Assembly (NCBI GenBank): GCA_947496465.1 | Contig: CANMCX010000010.1 | Span: 62,001 to 126,000, forward strand | Reading direction: 5' to 3' | Length of the DNA stretch: 64,000 nucleotides | DNA from: Marinifilum_A sediminis | GTDB lineage: Bacteria; Bacteroidota; Bacteroidia; Bacteroidales; Marinifilaceae | Shown here: in pieces, positions 8,134 to 15,458 of the stretch | Position numbering within the stretch: the stretch's first letter is position 1 | Layout of the letters: each line of letters starts with the position of its first letter | Notes under the pieces: model-generated | What the model was told of the DNA's origin: nothing | Databases searched by the model: none | The model's input: the letters and a program-made list of their open reading frames with translations, nothing else | Position numbers and translations under genes: made by a program

Positions 8134-9273
8134 ATGGATTTTAGCTTAACAAAAGAACAAGTGTTATTTCAGCAAATGATTAAAGATTTTGCTGAAAGAG
8201 AAGTGAAGCCTTTGGCTGCTGAGGTTGATGAGCAGGAGCGTTTTCCTATCGAAACAGTAGAGAAAATGGCTAAGATTGGAATTATGGGGATTCCAATTCC
8301 TAAGCAATATGGTGGTGCTGGTGGTAACAACGTAATGTACTCTATGGCTGTTGAAGAATTATCAGCTGTTTGTGCAACTACAGGAGTTATCGTATCTGCT
8401 CATACTTCATTGTGTGCTGCTCCAATTATGGAGAATGGTACCGAAGCTCAAAAGCAGAAATACCTTCCTAAATTGGCTTCAGGTGAGTGGATTGGTGCTT
8501 TTGGTTTAACTGAACCTAACGCCGGAACCGATGCTGCAGGTCAGCAGACAACTGCGGTTGAAGACGGTGATAATTATATCATTAATGGTAGTAAGATTTT
8601 TATTACCAATGCAGAATTTGCTCACGTTTATGTGATTTTAGCAATGACTGACAAGTCGAAAGGTACTCGTGGTATTACTGCTTTTATTATTGAAAAAGGA
8701 ACTCCTGGTTTCTCTATTGGTAAAAAAGAGAAGAAAATGGGTATCCGTGGATCGGCAACTTGTGAGTTGATTTTCGAAAACGTAGTTCTTCCTAAAGAGA
8801 ACATGTTAGGAAAATTGAACAAAGGATTCGGTATCGCTATGAAAACTTTAGATGGTGGTCGTATTGGTATCGCTGCTCAGGCTTTGGGTATTGCTCAGGG
8901 AGCTATCAACGAAACTGTGAAATATGTGAAAGAAAGAAAGCAGTTCGGTCGTCCGATTTCTGGTTTCCAGAACACCCAATTCCAGTTGGCTGATATGAAT
9001 ACCAAGACTGAAGCTTCTCGTATGTTAGTTCGTAAAGCAGCTTATAAAAAAGATGCAAAGCAACCTTATTCTGTTGATGCTGCAATGTGTAAACTTTATG
9101 CTGCTGAAACAGCAATGGAAGTTACCAATAAAGCAGTTCAACTTCATGGTGGATACGGATATACTAGAGAATATCCTGTTGAGCGTATGATGCGTGATGC
9201 AAAGATCACTGAGATCTATGAAGGAACTTCTGAAGTTCAGAAAATGGTGATTTCAGCTAACATGTTGAAGTAA
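8134..9273 (+). CDS. short-chain acyl-CoA dehydrogenase (butyryl-CoA dehydrogenase type)
   Basis: A 379-residue FAD enzyme of the acyl-CoA dehydrogenase family. Motifs seen are GAFGLTEPNAGTDA (FAD/substrate region), the C-terminal QLHGGYGYTREYPVERMMRD segment and the catalytic glutamate in IYEGTSEVQ (Glu363). Directly downstream are etfB and etfA, so it most likely reduces crotonyl-CoA to butyryl-CoA as a Bcd-EtfAB complex at the end of lysine fermentation. Whether the complex bifurcates electrons cannot be told from this reading. A small gap with an imperfect palindrome (9291-9310) separates it from etfB. Confidence 0.92.
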   Translation: MDFSLTKEQVLFQQMIKDFAEREVKPLAAEVDEQERFPIETVEKMAKIGIMGIPIPKQYGGAGGNNVMYSMAVEELSAVCATTGVIVSAHTSLCAAPIMENGTEAQKQKYLPKLASGEWIGAFGLTEPNAGTDAAGQQTTAVEDGDNYIINGSKIFITNAEFAHVYVILAMTDKSKGTRGITAFIIEKGTPGFSIGKKEKKMGIRGSATCELIFENVVLPKENMLGKLNKGFGIAMKTLDGGRIGIAAQALGIAQGAINETVKYVKERKQFGRPISGFQNTQFQLADMNTKTEASRMLVRKAAYKKDAKQPYSVDAAMCKLYAAETAMEVTNKAVQLHGGYGYTREYPVERMMRDAKITEIYEGTSEVQKMVISANMLK

Positions 9274-9290
9274 GGATTTAATATGTGTAG

Positions 9291-9310
9291 GGACACGACA
9301 TGTCATGTCC
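9291..9310 (+). repeat. 20-bp interspersed palindrome, copy 2 (one mismatch)
   Basis: GGACACGACATGTCATGTCC is the same element as at 6759-6778 with one base changed, leaving one mismatched pair in the dyad. It lies in the leader of etfB. The longer reading frame for etfB that starts at 9283 runs through this element, a reason to prefer the start at 9337. Confidence 0.75.
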
Positions 9311-9336
9311 GTACTGTTTCAATAAAATCAAAAGAA

Positions 9337-10122
9337 ATGAAAATAGTTGTCTGTATTAAGCAGGTACCGGATACAACCGAAATTAAGATAGATCCAAAAA
9401 CGGGTACTTTAATCCGTGATGGTGTGCCAAGTATCATGAACCCTGATGATAAAAGTGGTTTGGAAATGGCACTTCAATTAAAAGATGAAAAAGGAGCACA
9501 CGTTACAGTAATTACCATGGGACCTCCTCAGGCTGATTTAATTCTTCGTGAGGCGTTTGCAATGGGAGTTGATCGTGCAATCCATTTAACAGATAGAAAA
9601 TTTGCCGGAGCAGATACTTTGGCAACTTCACACGCTTTGGCTGGTGCATTAAGAAAGATCGATTTTGATCTTTTGATCACTGGTCGTCAGGCAATTGATG
9701 GTGATACTGCTCAGGTAGGTCCTCAGATTGCTGAGCACCTTGATTTACCACAGGTATCTTACCTTGAAGATTTGAAATTCGACGGAGATAAGACTTTCAC
9801 TATGAGACGTCATATCGAAGAAGGATACCAAATGCTAGAGGTGGAAGCACCTTGTGTGGTAACTGTTCTTTCATCGGCTAATAATCCACGTTACATGAAC
9901 GTTGGTGGTATTGTTGATGCTTACCAGAAAGAAGTTGAGGTTTGGGGATTCAACGAAATTGAAGTTGATGAGAAAGATCTTGGTTTAAAAGGATCTCCAA
10001 CAAGTGTACACAAAGCATTTGCTCGTGGTTTAAAACCAGCAGGAGAACTTTACGAGGTAGAGACTGATGAGGCAGTAGGAATCATCATCAAGAAGTTAAA
10101 AGAGAAATTCATTCTAAACTAA
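9337..10122 (+). CDS. etfB: electron transfer flavoprotein beta subunit
   Basis: A 261-residue EtfB starting MKIVVCIKQVPDT, the canonical beginning of the family. The segment GRQAIDGDTAQVGPQIAE is the conserved AMP/FAD-binding loop of EtfB proteins. It pairs with the etfA gene 9 bp downstream and transfers electrons to or from the acyl-CoA dehydrogenase upstream. An in-frame extension to 9283 would translate the interspersed palindrome and is rejected. The cytoplasmic heterodimer binds FAD; NADH-linked bifurcation is possible in anaerobes but not shown here. Confidence 0.95.
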   Translation: MKIVVCIKQVPDTTEIKIDPKTGTLIRDGVPSIMNPDDKSGLEMALQLKDEKGAHVTVITMGPPQADLILREAFAMGVDRAIHLTDRKFAGADTLATSHALAGALRKIDFDLLITGRQAIDGDTAQVGPQIAEHLDLPQVSYLEDLKFDGDKTFTMRRHIEEGYQMLEVEAPCVVTVLSSANNPRYMNVGGIVDAYQKEVEVWGFNEIEVDEKDLGLKGSPTSVHKAFARGLKPAGELYEVETDEAVGIIIKKLKEKFILN

Positions 10123-10131
10123 TATATAGCC

Positions 10132-11124
10132 ATGAATTTAGAAGATTACAAAGGTATATACGTTTTCATTGAACAACGTGAAGGTGTTATTCAAAATGTA
10201 GCTTTAGAGTTGTTAGGACAGGCTAGAAAATTAGCTGATGAGTTGAACGACAAAGTGTATGCAATGTTATTGGGACACGGAATTGCTGATCAAGCTCAGA
10301 GCTTAATCGCTCGTGGTGCTGATGAGGTAATTGTTGTTGACGCTCCTGAATTGAAAGAGTACACTACAGAACCATATACACAGGCAATTTGCCAGATTAT
10401 TGAAGACAGAAAACCAGAATCGATGTTGATTGGTGCTACTACTTTAGGTCGTGATTTAGGACCTAGAGTATCGGCTCGTGCAGCTACTGGTTTAACTGCT
10501 GACTGTACTAAGATTGAGATTGGTGAAAAAGGCGAAATGTTAATGACTCGTCCTGCTTTTGGTGGTAACCTAATGGCTACTATCGTTTGTAAGAACCACC
10601 GTCCTCAAATGGGTACTGTTCGTCCGGGTGTATTGTTTGCAATGGACGCTGATGAAAATCGTACTGGAGACATTGTAAACTACGAAGTGAAATTCAACTC
10701 TGCTAAATTTAAAGTAAAGTTGATCGAAACTGTAAAAGAAGAAACAGATTTGATCGATATTACTGAAGCGAGAATTTTGGTTTCTGGTGGTCGTGGTATT
10801 GGAAACAAAGAAGGTTTTGAAGCAATGGACGGATTGGCTGAAACATTAGACGCAGAGGTTTCTGCTTCTCGTGCTATGGTTGATGCAGGTTACATTGGTC
10901 ACGACCGTCAGGTGGGTCAGACAGGTAAAACTGTTCGTCCTGACTTGTACTTTGCATTCGGTATTTCAGGAGCCATTCAGCACGTTGCAGGTATGGAAGA
11001 TTCTGATTTGATTATTGCAGTAAACAAAGATAAAAATGCTCCAATTTTCCAGGTAGCTGATTTGGGTATCGTAGGTGATGCAAAGCAAATCATTAAAAAG
11101 CTTACCGAGCAATTGAACAAATAG
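10132..11124 (+). CDS. etfA: electron transfer flavoprotein alpha subunit
   Basis: A 330-residue EtfA. The C-terminal FAD domain is complete: SGGRGIGNKEGFEAM, AEVSASRAMVDAGYIGHDRQVGQTG, KTVRPDLYFAFGISGAIQH and the ending INKD-like segment AVNKDKNAPIFQVADLGIVGD. No N-terminal ferredoxin domain is fused, unlike some clostridial EtfA proteins. It starts 9 bp after etfB and ends at a strong terminator, so bcd-etfB-etfA form one unit serving butyryl-CoA formation. Confidence 0.96.
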   Translation: MNLEDYKGIYVFIEQREGVIQNVALELLGQARKLADELNDKVYAMLLGHGIADQAQSLIARGADEVIVVDAPELKEYTTEPYTQAICQIIEDRKPESMLIGATTLGRDLGPRVSARAATGLTADCTKIEIGEKGEMLMTRPAFGGNLMATIVCKNHRPQMGTVRPGVLFAMDADENRTGDIVNYEVKFNSAKFKVKLIETVKEETDLIDITEARILVSGGRGIGNKEGFEAMDGLAETLDAEVSASRAMVDAGYIGHDRQVGQTGKTVRPDLYFAFGISGAIQHVAGMEDSDLIIAVNKDKNAPIFQVADLGIVGDAKQIIKKLTEQLNK

Positions 11125-11155
11125 CATAGGGTTAACCACTATTTATAGATGAAAA

Positions 11156-11190
11156 GACCTGCTCGATTAATTTCGGGTAGGTCCTTTTTT
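11156..11190 (+). terminator. rho-independent terminator after etfA
   Basis: GACCTGCTCGA (11156-11166) pairs with TCGGGTAGGTC (11173-11183), 11 pairs including two G-U, over a 6-base loop, followed by six T at 11185-11190. It marks the end of the bcd-etfBA unit. Confidence 0.85.
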
Positions 11191-11201
11191 ATATTCTTAT
11201 T

Positions 11202-11798
11202 TTAGCAAGATGATTTGTTATCCAGTTCATATGCTTGCTTTAGCAGAGAGAGATCTTGGGTTGAACTCTTGTCATCTTTTCTAAGTCCCAATTTAATTTG
11301 CTTGTAAAAAGTTTGAAGAATACAATACAATTGTAAAGCGTTTTCCTTTGTTTCAGGTATGTTGAAATAGCTGACAAAACTTAAGAAACACTCTCTGGTT
11401 ATGGTTGCCATGCTTGAAGCTTCTTTATATAAATCATGAATGGATTCTTCGATGCCACTTTCTTGAAATAAATTGCTTCTTATTTCACAAAACCTCTTTA
11501 CCAGATTGGGATGATAACCATGGTCTAAAAAATAAAAACATAGTAAGGATTCAACCATATTGTTGTATGCTAGAATTACATATATAGAATCTAATTGATA
11601 GATATCCAGATCGAAAAGTTTTTCTTCTCCCGTTGGATCAAAGCAAGTATCCAAAGCCATTACTCCATAGAAAAGAAAAACTTGTAATTCTTTATCTTCC
11701 TCTGTTAATTCTTTTTCAAGTTTGGCTGGATAATCTAACATTAACCTTTTCCATAGATTCGATTTGCCATTTATCAGGCTTAAATAATCTTTGTGCAT
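11202..11798 (-). CDS. hypothetical protein, 198 aa
   Basis: I do not recognise this protein. It has 198 residues, no signal peptide or membrane segment, and looks largely helical, with an aromatic/leucine-rich middle (YVILAYNNMVESLLCFYFLDHGY) and a C-terminal CILQTFYKQIKLGL helix. Seven cysteines are scattered without a metal-site spacing. It is convergent with etfA and stands alone, with no obvious partner; 613 bp of non-coding sequence with a repeat array lie behind its 5' end. Codon use resembles the neighbours. Confidence 0.6.
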   Translation of the reverse strand: MHKDYLSLINGKSNLWKRLMLDYPAKLEKELTEEDKELQVFLFYGVMALDTCFDPTGEEKLFDLDIYQLDSIYVILAYNNMVESLLCFYFLDHGYHPNLVKRFCEIRSNLFQESGIEESIHDLYKEASSMATITRECFLSFVSYFNIPETKENALQLYCILQTFYKQIKLGLRKDDKSSTQDLSLLKQAYELDNKSSC

Positions 11799-12099
11799 AG
11801 GGTTATTTATTAAAGGTTAAATAATAGTGTATTTGTTTGGTTAAAAATCAGTCTAATTGTTAAGGTAAATTATCCGGAATGAAAGATAATGTTGACGGAA
11901 GATGTCATTTTCTTATTGATTTATAGAGATCTTATTTATTAATATAATAAATATACGTAAGAACAATAATTATAAAAAATATATTGAGAAAAATATGGCA
12001 AGCAATATTAAATACTCCCCATCTTGAAATAGTTTCTTATCTGAAATTAGAAAAAATCAGATTATACAATCTCTCTTCTAATTGTTTTGGGCACTCAAA

Positions 12100-12351
12100 G
12101 AAAATATCCTCAAGTATCAAAATTAGGTCCTCCAGTACCAATTTTAGGTCTCTTGGTAGTTAGATTACATCCTGAAGGACCAAAATTACATCCTAAAGGA
12201 GTTAAAAGAGATCCTCAAGGATATCCAGAACATCTTACAGTACCATTAAAAGATCCTTAAGGATGTAAAAAATATCCTCGAAGATGTTTCGGAGGTACTA
12301 GTTGGGGTTAAAAAGATACCTCTTGGGGATGAATATATCCTAAAGGGAAAA
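12100..12351 (+). repeat. 21-bp tandem repeat array, 12 units, palindromic core
   Basis: Twelve consecutive units keep an exact 21-bp register: the TCCT-like core begins at 12107, 12128, 12149, 12170, 12191, 12212, 12233, 12254, 12275, 12296, 12317 and 12338. Units are diverged; the best conserved carry ATCCTnAAGGAT, and unit 8 (12247-12267) has the perfect palindrome ATCCTTAAGGAT. Read on the plus strand the units give heptapeptides of the type xxILKxx (for example DYILKDQ, NYILKEL, KEILKDI) interrupted by stops; on the minus strand they give DILEDLF-like heptads, also with stops, in the same frame as the hypothetical gene just upstream on that strand (12412-12888). The flanking bases 11800-12099 and 12390-12411 show nothing further. 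Confidence 0.85.
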
Positions 12352-12389
12352 AATCCCCCTAAAAAGTGTGACTAGTACTTTTAGGGGGA
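12347..12389 (-). terminator. rho-independent terminator for the 158-aa hypothetical gene
   Basis: TCCCCCTAAAA (12354-12364) and TTTTAGGGGGA (12379-12389) form an 11-bp stem. On the minus strand the stem is followed by six T (A at 12348-12353 on plus). It lies 23 bp past the stop of the minus-strand gene and between that gene and the 21-bp array. Confidence 0.75.
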
Positions 12390-12411
12390 CTAAAACAATA
12401 GATATGAATAT

Positions 12412-12888
12412 CTATTCAACAATTTCTTTATTCTTTTTGTGGTTTGGATACTGTTGCTTTAGTTCTTCGTAGATTGGTTTGGCACTTGGAACGTTATCTT
12501 TAGCCGCTTGCTTCACGTTGTTGTAATAGGTGAGCGCTTGACGATAAGCCTCATTTCCACAAAGTGCAATAGTATCATTAAGCAAGCTGTTCAATTCTTT
12601 TAATTGAGAATTAATAGGAGCTAAATCGTTCCAGGCTTGCATATCAACACTCCAGTCATTTTGATTTAAGTAACTTGGAATAAACTCTGGGTTCTGATTT
12701 GAATACATTAAGTTTTTATTGACAAAACTTAGTGTTTTATCACCCAGAATAAGCATGGACTTTTTCTCGTCGGGAGTTAAACTGATTAGTACTGGACCTA
12801 ATGTGTCTTTTAGTGATTTTAAAGCTGTATCGATGGTAGCTTTTTGTTCGTCGGTTAATACGATCTTAACTTTATTTTCAATACTCAT
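12412..12888 (-). CDS. hypothetical helical protein, 158 aa
   Basis: Function not recognised. The protein has 158 residues, is soluble and mostly helical, with no signal peptide or membrane segment. The C-terminal third (NEAYRQALTYYNNVKQAAKDN, then VPSAKPIYEELKQQYPNHKK) resembles a recurrent Bacteroidetes hypothetical family that I remember only as unnamed proteins. The gene has its own probable promoter (12940-12972) and terminator (12347-12389) and is therefore monocistronic. The 21-bp array at 12100-12351 follows on the same strand and in the same reading frame, a layout repeated at 56793-57781. Confidence 0.75.
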   Translation of the reverse strand: MSIENKVKIVLTDEQKATIDTALKSLKDTLGPVLISLTPDEKKSMLILGDKTLSFVNKNLMYSNQNPEFIPSYLNQNDWSVDMQAWNDLAPINSQLKELNSLLNDTIALCGNEAYRQALTYYNNVKQAAKDNVPSAKPIYEELKQQYPNHKKNKEIVE

Positions 12889-12939
12889 AGGATGATTTTT
12901 TTATAAGTAAATAAAATGATTACAGTCTATAATCACTAT

Positions 12940-12972
12940 TAAAGTTAACAAATAAAAATCAAGACAACCAAA
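12940..12972 (-). promoter_or_regulatory. probable Bacteroidetes-type promoter of the 158-aa gene
   Basis: On the minus strand TTTG (12972-12969) is followed after 21 bases by TAACTTTA (12947-12940), one base from the Bacteroidetes -7 consensus TAnnTTTG. A GTTG at 17 bases is an alternative -33 element. Transcription would start about 45 bases before the ATG. Confidence 0.45.
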
Positions 12973-13089
12973 TATTATGAATGGAAATGTTAATTAAAAT
13001 CTAAATAAAGAGACTGTTAGGTGTTGTCAGGTATTATAAATAGTGATTTAGTGCTATTCAAAAAGTAATTGAAAATGCAGGTGTAAGTT

Positions 13090-13683
13090 TTAGTTTTGAT
13101 TTGTCATCTCAACTAACTTTTGAATAGAAACTCCATCAATCATTACATCTTTAAGAGTGGCTTTTCCCTTTTTCACATTCACCAATGCATAAGTGATTTT
13201 CTTTTGGTCAGCAGTTGATTTCCTATAAAGATCTTCGGCGGCTTTTGCTTTCGATTCTTCCATGTAAAAGCGATCAAAAGGATATTGAATGGAAATCTCA
13301 ATATTGGTGATATTGTTTTTTTCATCCATAGAAGTTTTTACTCTTTGAATTTTAGCTACAATATAATGTTTGTGTCTAGTTGGTTCTGTTTTTGAAGCAT
13401 ATGTAAGCTGAGCAAATCCATTTTTATCTTCATCAATGTGAGCATAAATTTTATCACCTTGTTTCCATTTTTCATAGAGTGCTACATTTATGGTATTCTC
13501 TTTAAAGCGGAGAGCGACGTATTTACCTCGAAAAGGATCGTTGGGATCTACCGGAGCAGTTCGAAACTTAAATTCCTTACCATGAGCAAGAATTTGCTCC
13601 TGATCGTAAATGCTTTTAACAGGAATAGCCAATTGAATAAAAGCAATGAGTATAAATATGGGGAATACGTATTTTTTATACAT
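13090..13683 (-). CDS. GDYXXLXY domain protein
   Basis: A 197-residue protein with one N-terminal membrane segment or uncleaved signal (MYKKYVFPIFILIAFIQLAIP). The family motif appears as RGKYVALRF, preceded by the characteristic APVDPNDPFRG stretch. Function is unknown; the family is habitually encoded next to DUF2157 membrane proteins, as here, where only one base separates the two genes. It is probably a periplasm-facing partner of the DUF2157 protein. No terminator is visible in the 200 bp that follow (12889-13089), apart from the promoter of the next gene. Confidence 0.85.
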   Translation of the reverse strand: MYKKYVFPIFILIAFIQLAIPVKSIYDQEQILAHGKEFKFRTAPVDPNDPFRGKYVALRFKENTINVALYEKWKQGDKIYAHIDEDKNGFAQLTYASKTEPTRHKHYIVAKIQRVKTSMDEKNNITNIEISIQYPFDRFYMEESKAKAAEDLYRKSTADQKKITYALVNVKKGKATLKDVMIDGVSIQKLVEMTNQN

Positions 13684-13684
13684 G

Positions 13685-14950
13685 TTATTTCTTCTTTTTT
13701 AGTAGTTGATAATTGGCAATAAAGAAGCCAAATCCGATGGATAGGAAAAGAACACCTCTTATCACAAAGCTTAAATCTGTATCGAAAAAACGACAAATAA
13801 TTAATGCTGTTATTATTAGTAAGCCAGAGTTCATAAGCATTAAACTTCGTTGATTGGTACCTGAGATAATCGTTAACAGACCAAAAGTGAATAAGAGTAG
13901 ATTAACCAGAACAAAAGCAAAAGAAGAATGTGAACTTAGAATGTATATCAATAGTAAAACGAAAAATAAGATTTCATTTATTCGTAGTTTGTTCTTTGCA
14001 AAAGCTCGGTAAGCAAGAAAAATTGCTGCAATTGAAACTAAGAGGGTAGTGTAAACTTCGGGTGCTGTAATTAGTTCGGAGTTTTGATATATTTCTCTTC
14101 TAATGTCTTCCCAAACTGCATCGAAACTAAGAATTAGCAAAATTGTAACACTACCTAGCCAGCCAATTATTCGAAAAGCATTGTTTCTGGCAGGTTGATT
14201 TAATAGTGATTCTGTATTTCCAATTTGAGTGAAAATAGCAAACATACTCATGTAAGCCAAAAATAGTATCTCTTCATGATGAATAGAAAAGCTTCCAAGA
14301 CAAATGGTTAATGATATTGGAATTAACCAATTGTGAAATACAAGGGCATTGCTTTCTGGTTTTTGTTTTTTTAGTTGCAGGTAGAATATTAATGTTACGG
14401 CAATAAAAAATAGATACCAATAGGGTGGAGTATCTGGGAATTCCCAATATCCTATGTTAAGGGCATAAAAAGAACTACCAATAAGGAATAGTAATGAACT
14501 TACTGAAGATTTCATAACAAATGGTATGGGCAGAAACAAGATCAGCCATAAAAATAGGAAGGATCCCATTTCTCCTGGAATATTATAAATCTGGCTGATA
14601 AGAGAAATACAGGAACCAATAGCGAAAAAGAGAAAACTAGTACTTGCTTCTCGCCATGCAGGTGATTCTTTTTTTCTTAAAATTGTATATCCACAAGCTA
14701 GTTGTCCAATTATTAGTGGAAGTAAAGCAAATCCTGTTTTTAGGGGTCTTAAAAAATCATCCCAATTGTGTGCGATAATCAGAATAATTCCAAGTCCAAC
14801 CAGAATGGCACCAATTACTCCAAAAACAAGCATTAGTCTGCTTTGATCAGGAGTTTTTTCTTTCTGGTAATAATTAAAAATGGAATCAGATACTTCTTGT
14901 GAAATGACTCCTTCTTTAACCAGTTTAGGAAGTTCTTTGTTTAAATTCAT
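13685..14950 (-). CDS. DUF2157 domain integral membrane protein
   Basis: A 421-residue protein with a short cytoplasmic N-terminal DUF2157 segment (LPKLVKEGVISQEVSDSIFNYYQ, residues about 8-30) followed by roughly eleven or twelve hydrophobic helices, including GVIGAILVGLGIILIIAHNWDDF, the signature start of the family. Function unknown. The stop codon is one base from the ATG of the GDYXXLXY gene, so both are made from one message and probably form one membrane assembly. The 508-bp stretch upstream (14951-15458) holds only a small candidate gene and its terminator. Confidence 0.88.
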   Translation of the reverse strand: MNLNKELPKLVKEGVISQEVSDSIFNYYQKEKTPDQSRLMLVFGVIGAILVGLGIILIIAHNWDDFLRPLKTGFALLPLIIGQLACGYTILRKKESPAWREASTSFLFFAIGSCISLISQIYNIPGEMGSFLFLWLILFLPIPFVMKSSVSSLLFLIGSSFYALNIGYWEFPDTPPYWYLFFIAVTLIFYLQLKKQKPESNALVFHNWLIPISLTICLGSFSIHHEEILFLAYMSMFAIFTQIGNTESLLNQPARNNAFRIIGWLGSVTILLILSFDAVWEDIRREIYQNSELITAPEVYTTLLVSIAAIFLAYRAFAKNKLRINEILFFVLLLIYILSSHSSFAFVLVNLLLFTFGLLTIISGTNQRSLMLMNSGLLIITALIICRFFDTDLSFVIRGVLFLSIGFGFFIANYQLLKKKK

Positions 14951-15182
14951 ATTTTAACTTTCTATTTTTTGTGGAAGAAATTGGTACTACTGTACAATTA
15001 GGGATACCAATTATTTAAAAGTAATCCTTTTATAAAAATAAGTATGTAAAAAAGAATTAAAAATTATTCGGCGATTATTATTGATGGACATTCGAGAAGC
15101 TTGGATAGATATTATATGTGCTTTTTTAACCTTTACTGTTAAATATCTTATTATTGGTTATATAGCATATAATATGTGAAAA

Positions 15183-15226
15183 AAACCGAAAATCTCAATG
15201 TCCAATTGACATGTGATCTTCGGTTT
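15183..15226 (-). terminator. hairpin terminator on the minus strand
   Basis: AAACCGAA (15183-15190) pairs with TTCGGTTT (15219-15226), with an inner ATGTC/GACAT stem. On the minus strand it runs into seven T. It sits 12 bp after the stop of the small ORF at 15239-15388 and about 230 bp after the tricorn-like gene. Confidence 0.65.
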
Positions 15227-15238
15227 ATTTTGTTTGCC

Positions 15239-15388
15239 TCAAAGAGATAAAAGGAAGGAGAGACAAACAATACTTCCAATAAAAATCATTGGAATGGCGT
15301 ATTTGTTGTTGTTTAAAAAAGAGGACAAAGCCCAAATCATTTGAGGTGAAATGAGGAATATTGAGCTCTGCCTCAAAATATCTTTCAT
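15239..15388 (-). CDS. candidate small membrane protein, 49 aa
   Basis: A 49-codon reading frame starting at ATG 15388, with GCAGGAAA as a possible ribosome-binding sequence about ten bases upstream. It ends in a hydrophobic stretch, AIPMIFIGSIVCLSFLLSL, long enough to span a membrane, and is followed 12 bp after its stop by a strong hairpin terminator. The same frame stays open upstream for about 19 codons without a good start, so it may be the tail of a decayed gene. No homology recognised. It could also be read from the tricorn-like transcript, whose stop lies 70 bp upstream. Confidence 0.33.
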   Translation of the reverse strand: MKDILRQSSIFLISPQMIWALSSFLNNNKYAIPMIFIGSIVCLSFLLSL

Positions 15389-15458
15389 GTAATTGGGATT
15401 TCCTGCAGGTACTTTCGGTTTAGGAATAGTACCTAACAGGATATCTTATTTACACAGA

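Noticed and set aside
9283..9336. N-terminal extension of EtfB
   Set aside because: It would translate the interspersed palindrome and lies ahead of the canonical MKIVVCIKQVPDT start.
12100..12351. CRISPR-like array
   Set aside because: Units are contiguous 21-mers with no unique spacers of constant length and no cas genes nearby; the repeat itself is diverged.
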